A DNA stretch of 64,000 bases from Annulohypoxylon bovei var. microspora (Eukaryota; Ascomycota; Sordariomycetes; Xylariales; Hypoxylaceae). The notes under the pieces are model-generated. The model did not search any database, was not told the origin of the DNA, and was given only the letters and a program-made list of their open reading frames with translations. This document shows, in pieces, positions 1 to 9,796 of this stretch (the stretch's first letter is position 1; each line of letters opens with the position of its first letter). The position numbers and the translations under genes were made by a program. The stretch covers positions 1-64,000 of the forward strand of contig MU405235.1 of assembly GCA_022836615.1 (NCBI GenBank), read 5' to 3'.

Positions 1-55
1 AACCCTAACCCTAACCCTAACCCTAACCCTAACCCTAACCCTAACCCTAACCCTA
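1..55 (-). repeat. Telomere repeat (CCCTAA)n
   Basis: About nine uninterrupted CCCTAA units start at base 1, so the TTAGGG strand runs outward to the left. This is the usual filamentous-fungal telomere and marks the window's left edge as a chromosome terminus. The tract ends abruptly at CCCTAGG, with no degenerate telomere-like tail. Confidence 0.97.
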
Positions 56-59
56 GGTG

Positions 60-85
60 TTTTTTTTTTTTTTTTTTTTTTTTTT
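60..85. repeat. 26-base poly(T) at telomere junction
   Basis: An uninterrupted run of 26 T sits four bases inside the telomere repeats. It could be the A-tail of a retroelement inserted at the telomere (tail on the minus strand) or a nucleosome-excluding tract. Nothing here decides between these. Confidence 0.8.
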
Positions 86-391
86 GTCATGTGATTCGGT
101 CATTTTGCGCCCGAGCTCCGATGATCATGTGACTCGGTCATTATGTGTCCGAGCTCCGATAATCACGTGACTTAATCCGGTGCTCGGTACGGGAGTCATG
201 TGATCATACGGTCACGTGACATTCAACCTCATGGTCATGTGATTGAAACATTGAAATCACGTGTTACATGACTTGGTGGTCATGTTAAATACCACGTGAC
301 GTGTTCATCATGTGATTTTTAGTCATGTGAATTTAGGGTCACGTGTCGTATGGTTTCAAAGGCACGTGGTAGGTAACTTCAAGGTCACGTG
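86..391 (+). promoter_or_regulatory. Array of 13 CDEI/E-box-like sites
   Basis: Hexamer cores lie at 88, 126, 164, 197, 213, 236, 258, 293, 309, 324, 340, 363 and 386. Six are TCATGTGA, all in one orientation, and seven contain the palindrome CACGTG. The TCATGTGA and TCACGTGA forms fit RTCACRTG, the CDEI consensus of the budding-yeast bHLH protein Cbf1. Spacing is 15-38 bp. The first two units belong to a 38-bp tandem duplication (about 86-161). A cluster this dense beside the telomere suggests a bHLH-binding subtelomeric element, which is inference. Confidence 0.7.
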
Positions 392-1330
392 AGTTCTAAA
401 TCTTCAACCGCACCTTCCTTCGCCCGGTCACAGCAGCGTTCACGATCGCCTCAACGCCAAGTAAAGATGAGCCTTCCCGTCTCTTAATATCCTCGTCAGC
501 TGCTCGTCGGTACCGCGCCGTATTCAATTGCCTAGGTATCACTCACCGGCGCATTAAGACGACCTAGCATATCTCGTCTGGTTTAACCTGTGAGGCACCT
601 TAGGTAGGGAGGCCCAACAAGCTTAGGTATAAGGCTTATCTAACTCACATATTCTAATCAGTAATGAACTGAAGTGTAGAAGTCCCGGTCTCGTTTTCTT
701 AGTTTTAGGCTTAGTCAGCTCCCACTTGAGTAGTTATCTTTCTGATCCGTTGTACGTGGAGTTACACACAACCATCACCTACTCAATACACCTTCATTCG
801 ACCTTTTGATATATCGTTTTCTGACCTTGTTTTATGTGACTATCTGTTATCTGTTATCCTGATCAGCGATCCCCATTACATCTTGAACTTAGAAGAAGTG
901 TATCTGGGCCCTTTTGGGAGCTTCCAGTGCCTCTTTTATAGGAACCTCCCGGTTCCAGTTCAGTAACATTCACTTATCAGAACTTGTTAGTATTTCGAAG
1001 CACGGTCACTAATATAAGAGCTACTCATCAGGGCGCGGCGTGGACGCTTGAGAAGAGACGAGGAGAGAAGAAAACGATGAGGTCATTAAGACGGGATTGC
1101 GAGAAGTAAGGAGAATATGGCAGTTTGCTAAGAGAGTGGCGAATATGCGGCGATCCACTTTCGAGTGAAGCTCAGAAATAAGAACGTCACTTATTTTTAT
1201 ATGATTTTAACGATGGATTTGCTAATGAGACAAGCCTAGATTGAGACCGAACCTTAAGGGGTAGCGTAGACCCCTTGAGGTTAATGTGTGTTACTATTTA
1301 CACTACTTTATTCTGAATGAGTTATTAGAC

Positions 1331-1470
1331 CTATATTGGCAGTTAGTAGCTGGGGTGGGATGCCGTGGCGAGGTAGCTGGTTACAGTGTTACTATTCGCG
1401 CATCCTGGGGGGTTCGGAGCTGACCGGGGCTCCAGTGATTGGAGTTTTAGGGAGAGCTCGGCATTTTAGG
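1331..1470 (+). repeat. Dispersed subtelomeric repeat A, copy 1
   Basis: This stretch is nearly identical to 5399-5514 over about 115 bp and more distantly related to 1735-1865. Relative to the 5399 copy it carries an approximately 10-bp insertion after the shared GAGGTAGCTGGTTA block. The copies share GGGGGGTTCGGAGCTG and a following GATTGGAGT block. The parent element is not recognised. Confidence 0.75.
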
Positions 1471-1734
1471 CTTTTAGCGTGTGGTTAGTAGCGAGGGAGC
1501 TTGTCAGGGGCAGGCCCGTAGTTTATGGCTGTGTCACAGAGTGAGAGGCTGGAGTGCAAGAGGCTCGCCAGAGGCTCGCTAGTAGGTAGATATGTGAGAT
1601 TATTAACGCCTAATCCTTTTCTAAACTCCTGGGGCCTTTGGCCCCTTTATATATACAGCTGGTAGATCGCCGGTGGGGCGCTGCTAGGCAGCTCCGCACG
1701 CTAGGCCCTGACAGAGTTGTACAGATGGTTGGGG

Positions 1735-1865
1735 ATGTGATGCCCTAGGCCGTTGGTATTGTGGTCAGCAGCGAGGTAGCTGTTTATACGCGCGCGTACT
1801 TTGGGGGGTTCGGAGCTGGCCAGGGCTTTAGTGATTGGAGTCTTAGGGAGAGCTCGGCCCTGTAG
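1735..1865 (+). repeat. Dispersed subtelomeric repeat A, copy 2
   Basis: A diverged copy of the repeat at 1331-1470 and 5399-5514. It shares the GCGAGGTAGCTG, GGGGGGTTCGGAGCTG and GATTGGAGTCTTAGGGA blocks in the same order and orientation. Many of the differences are C/T or G/A. Confidence 0.65.
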
Positions 1866-2040
1866 GTCTTTAGTGTGTGGCCAGCAGTGAGGCATAGGAG
1901 CGATCTGCCTAATATTGGGGGTGAGATGCTCCCAGTGGGCAGCTGTCACGATGCAAACCTAGCAGATGGAGAAACAACTATGTTGTTGCGCAAGGAGCTC
2001 TAACCCCTTGTGCCTACGGAATGCGGTATACATACACATC

Positions 2041-2182
2041 ATGCCCTTTGTCTACTCTGTTCCAGAACTAACCCCAATGGTCCCCTAAGGGCTGAGCTCC
2101 CATCCTGCTGGGTCCCTGGTCCAAGCCTCAAGGCCATCCTCCCAAGGGGCGAGGCGTGGCAAGGCAGAGAAGACCTCTGACA
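2041..2182 (+). mobile_element. Solo-LTR-like repeat B, right part
   Basis: Homologous to 5113-5251. Aligned differences are overwhelmingly C here versus T there, or G here versus A there. The alignable sequence ends in TGACA, as expected for the 3' end of an LTR. The left half of the repeat is missing here. Confidence 0.5.
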
Positions 2183-3260
2183 GCAGCGAGCTAGTTGCTA
2201 GCGCCTGGGGTGTGATATTCTAGGGCGGCAGATGTCGAACAGGCTAGCGCCTGTGGTAGATACGGGGCGGCAGCGGTTGAATTGGTGATTGGGGTTCGAT
2301 GCCTTATGATGTATACCGGCGAGGGAGAGGCGAGGCCTTAGGGCGGGCAGTGAGAAGAGTTACGGGAGGGAGAGATAAGAACTGAAACGAAGTTGCGGCG
2401 ATGCAGCTGGCGACCTGGCCGGGACGGATGGCAGTTATGGGACGCGTACCCTACTGTCGGACGTCAGGCTAGGGGACTGATATCTTACGAGCGAGGGAGA
2501 GGCGAGGCCTGTGTGCGGGATAAGTAGAGAGATAGCTGGTACCTTACCAGGCTTTCACATTACTAATATTAGGGGGGTAGAGCTAAGCTACAGATGAGAG
2601 AGACAGTTCATTCTTCCCTAGAGCCATAAGGGTTACTGTTTGGGTTAGGTAGTAGGGGTTCGCCACAGCGTCACCATTACCTGCCGTGGACCTTCCGCTG
2701 CTGCGAGCCTTGGCCCTTCCAGAGCGTATTCGCGGAACTGGCGCAGCTGGTACAGCTGGCGTTGCCGGCCTAGGGTTCGAGGCCTAGGAGACGGAGGTTA
2801 GCTGGAGATACACTAGTGGGTAGAAGGGGATAGAGCCTACTAAGGCTTGTACGATAACCTTAAGTAACTTAAAGACCTAGGTAAGAGCTAACTAGCTGGT
2901 TATCAACGCTTCGCTCCAGATTAACGGCAAGATTAACGAGACACCCATTCGCGAAAATATGGGTAACGATTATGAAGACATGAAATAAGAAGAGGAATTA
3001 GCCAGGAGGCAGGGCAAGGGTTATTTATCAGTTAGAAGGGACCTCGAAGGATTGTGCGGGAACCTGGTATGGAAGATGTGAGATTGTGTGAATTTTTAAG
3101 CCGATATTAATTGTTAGATCCTTAGTATTGGAGTGGATGTAGGGTGTTAAAGGTATGGGGTGTGATCTAGATAGTTGCGTTGGCGATGTTCGATGAAACG
3201 ACATATCAGTAAGACCGGAGGTTTTGTTCCATTCATCTTGCTGTAGACCAGGCTTGTGGT

Positions 3261-3600
3261 GGTGGATTTAGCGCAGGTTTGCTGCGCTAGGTTCTCTGAG
3301 AAGGAGAGCTATCTACCTACCTAAACGACGAGTACAAGTTCCTAAGTTTCCTGGTCGCGGATTTAACGCAGGTTTGCTGCGCTAGGTTCTCTGAGAAGGA
3401 GAGCTATCTACCTACCTAAACGACGAGCACAAGTTCCTAAGTCTCCTGGTCCCCTGAGCAAGAAAGCTATCTACCTACCTAAACGACGAGTACAAGTTCT
3501 TAAGTTTCCTGGTCGCGGATTTAGTTGTAGTTTAAGTCTCCTGGTCCCCTGAGCAAGAAAGCTATCTACCCGCCTAAACGGTAAGGATAAGGGTTTAAGT
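3261..3600 (+). repeat. 95-bp tandem array with deleted units
   Basis: Units begin at 3266 and 3361 (period 95). A shorter version follows whose GCTATCTACC block recurs at 3413, 3466 and 3561, giving spacings of 53 then 95. Each unit contains GCTATCTACC, CTAAACG and AAGTYTCCTGGTC. Unequal exchange with internal deletion explains the 53-bp step. Confidence 0.8.
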
Positions 3601-4292
3601 CTTGGGCTCATAAAACTTAGTGTAAATTCCGCTCTTCTCCTCGTCTGACCAGAAAAGTGTTTTAACCACCAAAAACAACGAGCATAAGAATTTTGTTAGG
3701 CGAAAATTAAGGTTTTCACGATAGAATTAGCGCTCGGCTGGTCGATCGCCGCAACGCTCGGTGATGCTCGGCAATGCTCGGCGGTCGGGACTTCGTGATG
3801 ACCGAGGCCTGCTGGTTGAACAACTGGTTGAATACATGCACGGTTGAGTACCTGACTACACATTTAACCGAATACCTACTTGTGTCGCCGTTAAACCGCG
3901 ACGACCAAGAAGATCTCATCTATCCAGTACCCTTCTTCCCGGTGCCTTTGTCTACGATCTTCTCTGTCTAATTCCATCCCGGGCCAGCAGCTCTTGGGGC
4001 TCGTCGCCCCTAAACCCTTGCACTGCCCAGGCCTCGAATGCGCTTGCTAATGGTTCGGTATTCGGGATATGCATTGCTTTCGTTTCGCTTATCACATTAC
4101 TTAGACGGCTGGCAGTCGATGACAGCTGGGCAGGCCGCGACGTGAAGCGACCTTGGAAGGGTCCGGAGGCGGTGAGCTCCTAATCTATCAGTCCGGGAAG
4201 CAGCTGGGTTGCGGGACGAGGACTTTAAAAAAGAGGTGCAGGTTAAGCGCGCAGCTATAAGAATAGCTCTAGTTGTGCTGAGGAGGGCCGGG

Positions 4293-4425
4293 TGTGACAA
4301 GGGCTAATATAAGCGGCCGAATATAAGGGCTTGGATATTAGGGATTAAAATTAGTATAATAATTCTTTAAGGTCTTAAGGTCCTTGATTCCTCGTTCTTG
4401 ATGGAAAGGAATCTTTGGATCTATT
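4293..4425 (+). mobile_element. Solo-LTR-like repeat B, left part
   Basis: Begins TGTGACAAGGGCTAATA and matches the left half of the 5015-5251 copy, including the TAAAATYAGTATAAT and CTTAAGGTCCTT-type blocks. A TGTGAC start together with the TGACA end of the 2041-2182 copy suggests LTR termini. No internal retrotransposon coding sequence lies nearby. Confidence 0.5.
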
Positions 4426-5014
4426 TAACTTTAAGCTGTATGAGGCAGCCTGGCGCTGTAAGCGCCCTCTAATTCCTGTTGGTTTAATATTCAGACCTCT
4501 TGCATATAACAACCTGAATCTTATGACTGATCTCATCTAATAACTTCTTGCATCATGTGCCAATGTTTGTATATGCGCTGCTACCAACAGCCGTGTCTCT
4601 AGTCCTCATATGACACCGGGGCTGCAGGCATTTCACAGCATGATTACCAGCATTTGAACCACGGCATCTGAACCGTCTCGAAACTTCGAACCCTCGGCTT
4701 ATACGTGATGGAGCTGACTTGGGGCATTGTAACCCATTATTGTCCCGTTGGATAAATTATTCGATGGAGCCCCTTTATGCCATACCAAGCAGAGTCCCCT
4801 TGTCATCGTCATCGTCGGCGGGTAAATTTAGTGACGAGGTCAGGTATAGGTACCTAGGTACGTTTCAACTCGCCGTGAATCAAAGCCAAAGCTTGTCGTT
4901 TATATACATCTTAACATTAGCTTAGAGGAGTTGACGATAGAATAAATCCGGATGCAGAAGATGGCAAGGAAATACCGACAGACGTGATGATTAATTGATT
5001 CTCCCTCGCTTTAG

Positions 5015-5251
5015 AGTGACAAGGGTTAATAATGGAAGGCTTAGATATCAGACATTAAAATCAGTATAATGATTCTCTTTGGTCCTAAGGTCCTTAATTC
5101 ATTGTTCCTAACGGAACCCTTTGTCTGCTCTGTTCTAAGACTAGCTTTAATTGTCTCCTAAGGGCTAAGTACTTAGTAGGTCCTTGGATTAAGCCTTAAA
5201 GCCATCTTCTTAAGGGGGCAATGCGTAGTAAGATAAAAAAGACCTCAAACA
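5015..5251 (+). mobile_element. Solo-LTR-like repeat B, longest copy, RIP-marked
   Basis: This approximately 237-bp copy joins the segments seen separately at 4293-4425 (left) and 2041-2182 (right). It is AT-enriched: where the 2041 copy has a CCCC block this copy has TTTA, and GG becomes AA. That is the one-directional transition pattern left by repeat-induced point mutation. Confidence 0.55.
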
Positions 5252-5398
5252 TTTGTCATATATTGTGCGTTGCTTAGTAGGTACTTAGGTAGCGAAAAAG
5301 ACTTAACGTAAGGTTTCTTTCCGGCGGATAGTAGTTAGAGATTGTTCGAGGTAAAATATTGTGAAGGTTTTCGATGGGTATAAATTCAATTTTCTAAA

Positions 5399-5514
5399 CC
5401 TATATTAGCAGTTAGTAGCTGGGGTGGGATGCCGTGGCGAGGTAGCTGGTTATTCGCGCATCTTGGGGGGTTCGGAGCTGACCGGGGCTTTAATGATTGG
5501 AGTCTTAGGGAGAC
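5399..5514 (+). repeat. Dispersed subtelomeric repeat A, copy 3
   Basis: The copy closest to 1331-1470. It ends about 155 bp before the stop codon of the first gene (5670), so it marks the inner border of the repeat zone. Confidence 0.75.
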
Positions 5515-5669
5515 AGATACGAAGGCAGACTAGGGCGGACCTTCAGAGGGATCTCGGGAAGTGTTCCCGGCGACGGGGGGCGCGCGATATGTCACATAGC
5601 TCGTCATGTATGGTTTTTATTAATTTATTTATTTATCTTCGTTTTAATACGTCTCGACGTATTATCTTA

Positions 5670-7388
5670 CTAAAAGTGATGGAACGGCGGTCTGCGCTGG
5701 GACCATCGTCCCTGTGATTGTCCTCCCCGTCCTCCGGAGCGTCCGGTTCTTCCCTGGCCTCTCCCAGCCGCACCTCCTGCTTCCTCGTCGCCCTGGAACA
5801 CGTCGTAAGGGTCGGTTCGCCCCTCGGCCCTAGACGCGCTGCTCGGCGTTGTCCAGGCGTACGCCCGTTCAGTGCCGTCGTCCAGCTCGAGAACGTTGCC
5901 TCCATCGCGTCCTCGGCCGCGTCCGGGGCGGTGCTGGGCGGGAGGCTGGTCCTGGGGACGTGGCTGGGCTGGTGACGGACCCTGTGGGCGGCCTCGCCCC
6001 TCGTGCGCCAGGCCTCTCGGGCTGCCCTGGTTGTTCTCTATCCACTGCGTGGTCCGCTCCTCTGACGACTGCGGCGGCAGCACCTTGTCGAGGTCCGCGA
6101 GGTCCGGGATCTTCCCTCCCTGGCCGCCTCGTGCGACCGAGGCCGGTGCGCGCTGGCGGCTACCCGCGCTCCCGGGTACCTCGGGGGACTCGGACGGGGA
6201 CGTGGATCCGCTCATGCTGGAGGCGTTCCTGTACACGATCCAGAACTCGTTGTCCTTGTCCCCCGGGACGAAGGGAGGGGGGTGGTCGTCGGGCCTGCAG
6301 TAGAACAGGACGTACTCGAAGTCGTGGTCTCCCAGCCTCCACTTGGCGCGCGGCAGCAGCTTGTCGCCGGCCTCGTCGCCGAACTCCTTGTCGCACTCGG
6401 TGATCGGCAGGACCCTCTGGTCGACGTTGTAGAGGCGGACGTCCGCCCGCGCGGGGTGGGCCTGGTCCCGCTGGCACCTGACGACCACGGCGAGGAAGAG
6501 CGTGTGGTTCTCCAGGGCGGCTTCGGGACCCTCGGCGTCCAGGCCGTCCTGCCTCGCGGTGAGCTCGAGGCGCCTCAGCTGGTTGAACCCGGGGGCGCCG
6601 GCGCCGCTGGGCCTGTACGTGACGCGCACGAAGATCGGCAGGCCCGCGAACCTGACCCTGACGCGCCCCTCGGGATCGTCCGGGTCCGGGCGGACGACGA
6701 ACGCCTGGCGCGCCACCGCGTCGCCGAGGTCCCCGGTGCCGTCCCAGAAGACGTGGCTCGAGTCGGCGTCGGGGGGGTGCTCGACGGTCGCGTCGTCGTC
6801 GGAGACGAACTTCATGACTGTCGCGGGGCCCTCGTCCGGGTCGTGGGAGCCCTCGTCGTCCTCGTCCTCGTCCTCGACGGCCACGAGGGCGGGCTTGGGG
6901 CCCGCGAACTCGAGGCTGTCTTGCAGCTGGAAGTCGTAGTCGCAGAAGAGTGCCTTCTTGACCTCGGGGTGGTCGAACAGCCGGCGCACGGTCAGCTCCT
7001 TTCCCAGCGCGGCGTAGTCCTCCTCGTCGGGGAACAGCACGGAGACGAGCTTCCCCTTGACGGCGTAGTCGGCGTTCTTGTCCCAGCCGAAGTCGTGGAA
7101 GGCGCAGCGGAAGACGGGGGAGTCGTCGTTCTCCGGGTAGGGCCGGTACCCCAGGCTCAGGAGCATCCTCACGACGACGACGAACACGTCCACGGCGTGG
7201 GAGAACATCACGTCTCGTCCCGGGGGCCCTCGTCGGCGTGCTGGGAGGCCGGTGTCGCCCGCGGGAGGGAGGGTGGCGTGGCCTTGCCAGGGCCACTGCA
7301 CCTGCATCCGGCGGTTCGCGACTTCGTCGGTCTGCTCGTGCAGGTCGCGGTACCCCTCGCACCAGGGCGGGCTGGGAGGGTCGGTCAT
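5670..7388 (-). CDS. Lineage-specific RG-rich protein (cassette gene 1)
   Basis: A 572-residue intronless frame starting at the first ATG (7388). I do not recognise the family. Residues 60-390 look folded, with regular hydrophobic spacing and conserved-looking blocks around 82-160 (ENDDSPVFRCAFHDFGW) and 345-390. An acidic stretch (171-186) splits this region. From 391 onward the chain is disordered: Ser/Pro, then Gln/Pro, then RG/RGG motifs (489-494 and 541-562), a composition typical of RNA-binding or condensate-forming tails. Third codon positions are very GC-rich, unlike the AT-rich flanks, which also produces long meaningless antisense frames. It is the gene nearest the telomere, transcribed toward it, and its 5' side carries a CAA microsatellite. 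RNA binding is inferred from composition only. Confidence 0.75.
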   Translation of the reverse strand: MTDPPSPPWCEGYRDLHEQTDEVANRRMQVQWPWQGHATLPPAGDTGLPARRRGPPGRDVMFSHAVDVFVVVVRMLLSLGYRPYPENDDSPVFRCAFHDFGWDKNADYAVKGKLVSVLFPDEEDYAALGKELTVRRLFDHPEVKKALFCDYDFQLQDSLEFAGPKPALVAVEDEDEDDEGSHDPDEGPATVMKFVSDDDATVEHPPDADSSHVFWDGTGDLGDAVARQAFVVRPDPDDPEGRVRVRFAGLPIFVRVTYRPSGAGAPGFNQLRRLELTARQDGLDAEGPEAALENHTLFLAVVVRCQRDQAHPARADVRLYNVDQRVLPITECDKEFGDEAGDKLLPRAKWRLGDHDFEYVLFYCRPDDHPPPFVPGDKDNEFWIVYRNASSMSGSTSPSESPEVPGSAGSRQRAPASVARGGQGGKIPDLADLDKVLPPQSSEERTTQWIENNQGSPRGLAHEGRGRPQGPSPAQPRPQDQPPAQHRPGRGRGRDGGNVLELDDGTERAYAWTTPSSASRAEGRTDPYDVFQGDEEAGGAAGRGQGRTGRSGGRGGQSQGRWSQRRPPFHHF

Positions 7389-7487
7389 CCTGGCGCGCGA
7401 CTGGGGTATCTCGGTTTCTTGTTCGAGGGCGTTTGCGCGCGGGTTGGGCGCGGGAGTCTTTTAGGTCCTCACGTCGAGGGCCGCTGC

Positions 7488-7610
7488 TGTTGGTTTGTTG
7501 TTTTTGTTGTTGTTGTTGTTGTTTTTGTTGTTGTTGTTGCTGCTGTTGTTGTTGTTTTGTTGTTGTTGTTGTTTTGTTGTTGCTGTTGGTTTGTTGTTGC
7601 TGTTGTTGTT
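7488..7610. repeat. TTG/CAA microsatellite upstream of gene 1
   Basis: Interrupted (TTG)n, read as (CAA)n on the transcribed strand, about 100 bp before the gene 1 ATG. It is likely in the promoter or 5' leader. CAA-rich leaders are unstructured. It stays open in several frames, which creates spurious poly-Gln and poly-Asn frames. Confidence 0.85.
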
Positions 7611-7917
7611 CTGGTCTTCGTGGGGCGTGCGTGCTCGGCAAGGTTTAGTATGCCGGCAGGTCAAGTTTAGTTGCCTCGGAAAAGTACCTATTCTGTCGTG
7701 CAAACCGCCGAATTAGTCGGGTTGGTGACGGCCGGGGCCTGACCACGTCTAGGGCGTTCCCAGGTACGTACCTTCGCGCGCTCTCGGTCGCCCGGTCCCT
7801 CAGGAGTCGCGTTTACGTCGCAGGTTCAGGATTAGCGGATAAGAGGAAATTCCAGGTTCAACTCCTATTAGGCCTGTCGGTGCCTTACTTTTGTTCCCTT
7901 TATCTGTCGCTAAGGCT

Positions 7918-8058
7918 AGAGGGGGGTAGCTACGGGGGTAGCTACGGGGTTGACTACGGGGTGGCTACGTGGCTACGGGCGAGGGGCTACGGGCGAGGGG
8001 CTACGGGCGAGAGGCTACGGGCGAGAGGGCTACGGGGAGGGGGCTACGGGAGAGGGAC
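7918..8058. repeat. GC-rich 13-15-bp minisatellite between genes 1 and 2
   Basis: About ten imperfect units of GGCTACGGGCGAG type in the 780-bp spacer between the gene 1 start and the gene 2 stop. Early units are GTAGCTACGGGG, later ones GGCTACGGGCGAG or GGCTACGGGAGAG. No gene is supported in this spacer (7389-8170). Confidence 0.8.
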
Positions 8059-8170
8059 CTGGATCCAACAGTTCACGTAGCATATCGACGTCTGTTCTCG
8101 TCTCCCGGCGTGTCCTGCCGGGGTAGTATATTAATTATTTAGGTATGTGCCAGCTCGGTGCGAGAGCTGA

Positions 8171-9796
8171 TCATCTGCGGTCGGGACTGCTCAGACCTAG
8201 TCGTTCCTCGATCTGTCTGAGGTTCTCCATGAATTCCTCCTCGTCGTCGGTGTCCCATTCGTCGTCGGTGTTCCATTCGTCTTCTCCGTCCTCGTCGTCG
8301 TCCTCGTATTCCTCGTCGCTGTCTTCCTGGTCTCCTTCGTCGACGTGTCCCGTGGGCGCTTCGTCGACGTGTCCCGAGGGTCCTTCGTCGGCCGCGGGTG
8401 CTGCTTCAGCTTCTCCCGCGGGTCCTTCGTCGGCTTCTTCCTCGCCTTCTTCGTCGTCTTTGCTGACGCCGAGCCAGTCGAAGAGCTTTATGCAGCTCTC
8501 GATGTCCTCGTTGTACTGCTTCATCGAGTTTATCGCCGCCCTGCCGAGGTTCATCTGCTCGTGGATGTAGCCCTCGTCGTCGAAGGCGTGCTTCTCGTCG
8601 GCGCCTTCCTCGCTCATGAGGGTGAGGATGTCCAGCTGAGCCTGGGGGATTTCCTTCTGGGCCTTGTCGATGCGCTGCAGCCCTAGGGTGGCCTTTTGGG
8701 CCGTCTGCGAGGACGACCTCAGCGCGTCGGGCAGGTACGTCCGCTCCTCCATGACCTCGAGGATGTCGTCGTCCCAGTTTCTAGGCTTCGACGGCGGCTC
8801 TCCCGCGGCGGTGCCGGGCGCCTCGCAGTCGAAGCCCCAGCTCTCCACCTCGGTGCGCCCGACCGCGGCCAGGAGCATCTCGGATACGGGAACCTGGCCC
8901 GGCTCCCACGCGCGCAGGCCGTGCCTGACCGTGACGTCCGGGCTCAGGCCCGCGGCCCTGAGGCAGCTCATGGCCAGCCACCAGGCGTAGTCGGAGCCGC
9001 GGTACCTCTCCGTGAGCAGGCGGTGGGCGGACCGATCGTCCACCGCCTCGGCGGAGCAGCGGACGCTGCTGATCGTCTGCAGGAGGTGCGCGTCCTTGTC
9101 CGCGGCCCTGTCGTAGAAGCCCCGGAACGTGGCCGAGAGGCGCGCGACCTTCGCCGCCTGGGCTTCCGAGCTGACGAACGTCAGCTTCGCGCCGCCGAAA
9201 GGCGTGACGGAGCTGGCGTAGAACCTGTCGACGCGGTGCGCGTCCGTCACCTTCTCCCTCATCTCCAGCGTGCGGTCGGCCGGGCGCGTGTCCTCCAGGA
9301 TCCGATAGGCCTCGAGGTAGCGGTCTATCGTCCGCGAGAGGGCCAGGTACTCCCTGCCGCTCGGGCCCTTGCCGAAGCGGCCCTCGACGCCCATGGTCGC
9401 GACGTACGCGCCGGGCCCGTCGTCCCGCCACAGCTTGCGCCGCAGGGAGAGGGGATCGCCGTCGGGCAGACCCGCCTGCCATCCCAGGGTTCCCATGACC
9501 AGTGCCCGCAGCATCTTCGCGGGGACGCTGTGCAGCAGGACCCTCACGCCTCCCTCGTCGTCCAGCATCTTCTGCGCCGTGCTGGCATCGCCGCCTTGGC
9601 GGAGACGCGCAGCCGTCACCTTCGCCTTGGCCTTCTTCTCCAGGTGCAGGGCCAGCGAGATCAGGGGCTCGCTGTGCAGCAGCACGAGCATCTCGCGCTG
9701 GTCCTCGTCGATCCACGGCACGTCGCGCGTGGGCAGGAAGCGCGGAAACTCGGGCAGCTCCACGGGGTCCCGAGGCTCGCAGAGCGGGAGCGCCAT
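8171..9796 (-). CDS. Helical protein with long acidic tail (cassette gene 2)
   Basis: A 541-residue intronless frame with the ATG at 9796; family not recognised. Residues 1-440 are rich in Ala, Leu and Arg with amphipathic periodicity and look mainly helical. Distinctive blocks are FGKGPSGREY (141-150) and RYRGSDYAWW (264-273). Residues 446-522 form an extreme Asp/Glu tail containing duplicated GHVDE and DDEWDTDD-type units, followed by a short helix (523-537). Acidic tails of this kind occur in histone chaperones, nucleolar proteins and viral nucleoproteins; none of these identities can be claimed. It lies tail-to-head behind gene 1 on the same strand and shares the GC3-rich codon use of the cassette. 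There is no signal peptide or membrane segment. Confidence 0.75.
   Translation of the reverse strand: MALPLCEPRDPVELPEFPRFLPTRDVPWIDEDQREMLVLLHSEPLISLALHLEKKAKAKVTAARLRQGGDASTAQKMLDDEGGVRVLLHSVPAKMLRALVMGTLGWQAGLPDGDPLSLRRKLWRDDGPGAYVATMGVEGRFGKGPSGREYLALSRTIDRYLEAYRILEDTRPADRTLEMREKVTDAHRVDRFYASSVTPFGGAKLTFVSSEAQAAKVARLSATFRGFYDRAADKDAHLLQTISSVRCSAEAVDDRSAHRLLTERYRGSDYAWWLAMSCLRAAGLSPDVTVRHGLRAWEPGQVPVSEMLLAAVGRTEVESWGFDCEAPGTAAGEPPSKPRNWDDDILEVMEERTYLPDALRSSSQTAQKATLGLQRIDKAQKEIPQAQLDILTLMSEEGADEKHAFDDEGYIHEQMNLGRAAINSMKQYNEDIESCIKLFDWLGVSKDDEEGEEEADEGPAGEAEAAPAADEGPSGHVDEAPTGHVDEGDQEDSDEEYEDDDEDGEDEWNTDDEWDTDDEEEFMENLRQIEERLGLSSPDRR

Larger units (their letters stand above)
392..5669. other. 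Gene-free subtelomeric repeat region
   Basis: No convincing gene is present. Open frames are short, lack recognisable domains and fall inside repeat copies. The DNA is a patchwork of degenerate dispersed repeats (itemised separately) with transition-type differences between copies, as expected of RIP-mutated subtelomeric DNA. Further short repeats include GCTCGG units around 3730-3785 and a shared 20-bp block near 2323 and 2492. Confidence 0.7.

Noticed and set aside
3774..3971. 65-codon frame near the 95-bp array
   Set aside because: Sits in degenerate repeats, no domain, no supporting context.
6160..7641. Long minus-strand frame with poly-Gln start and Arg/Pro-rich body overlapping gene 1
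   Set aside because: It is the alternate frame of the GC3-rich gene 1: Arg/Gly/Pro-biased, no domain, and its N-terminus is only the CAA microsatellite.
6282..7670. 462-codon plus-strand frame antisense to gene 1
   Set aside because: Shadow frame caused by GC3 bias; Val/Leu-rich composition and a microsatellite C-terminus.
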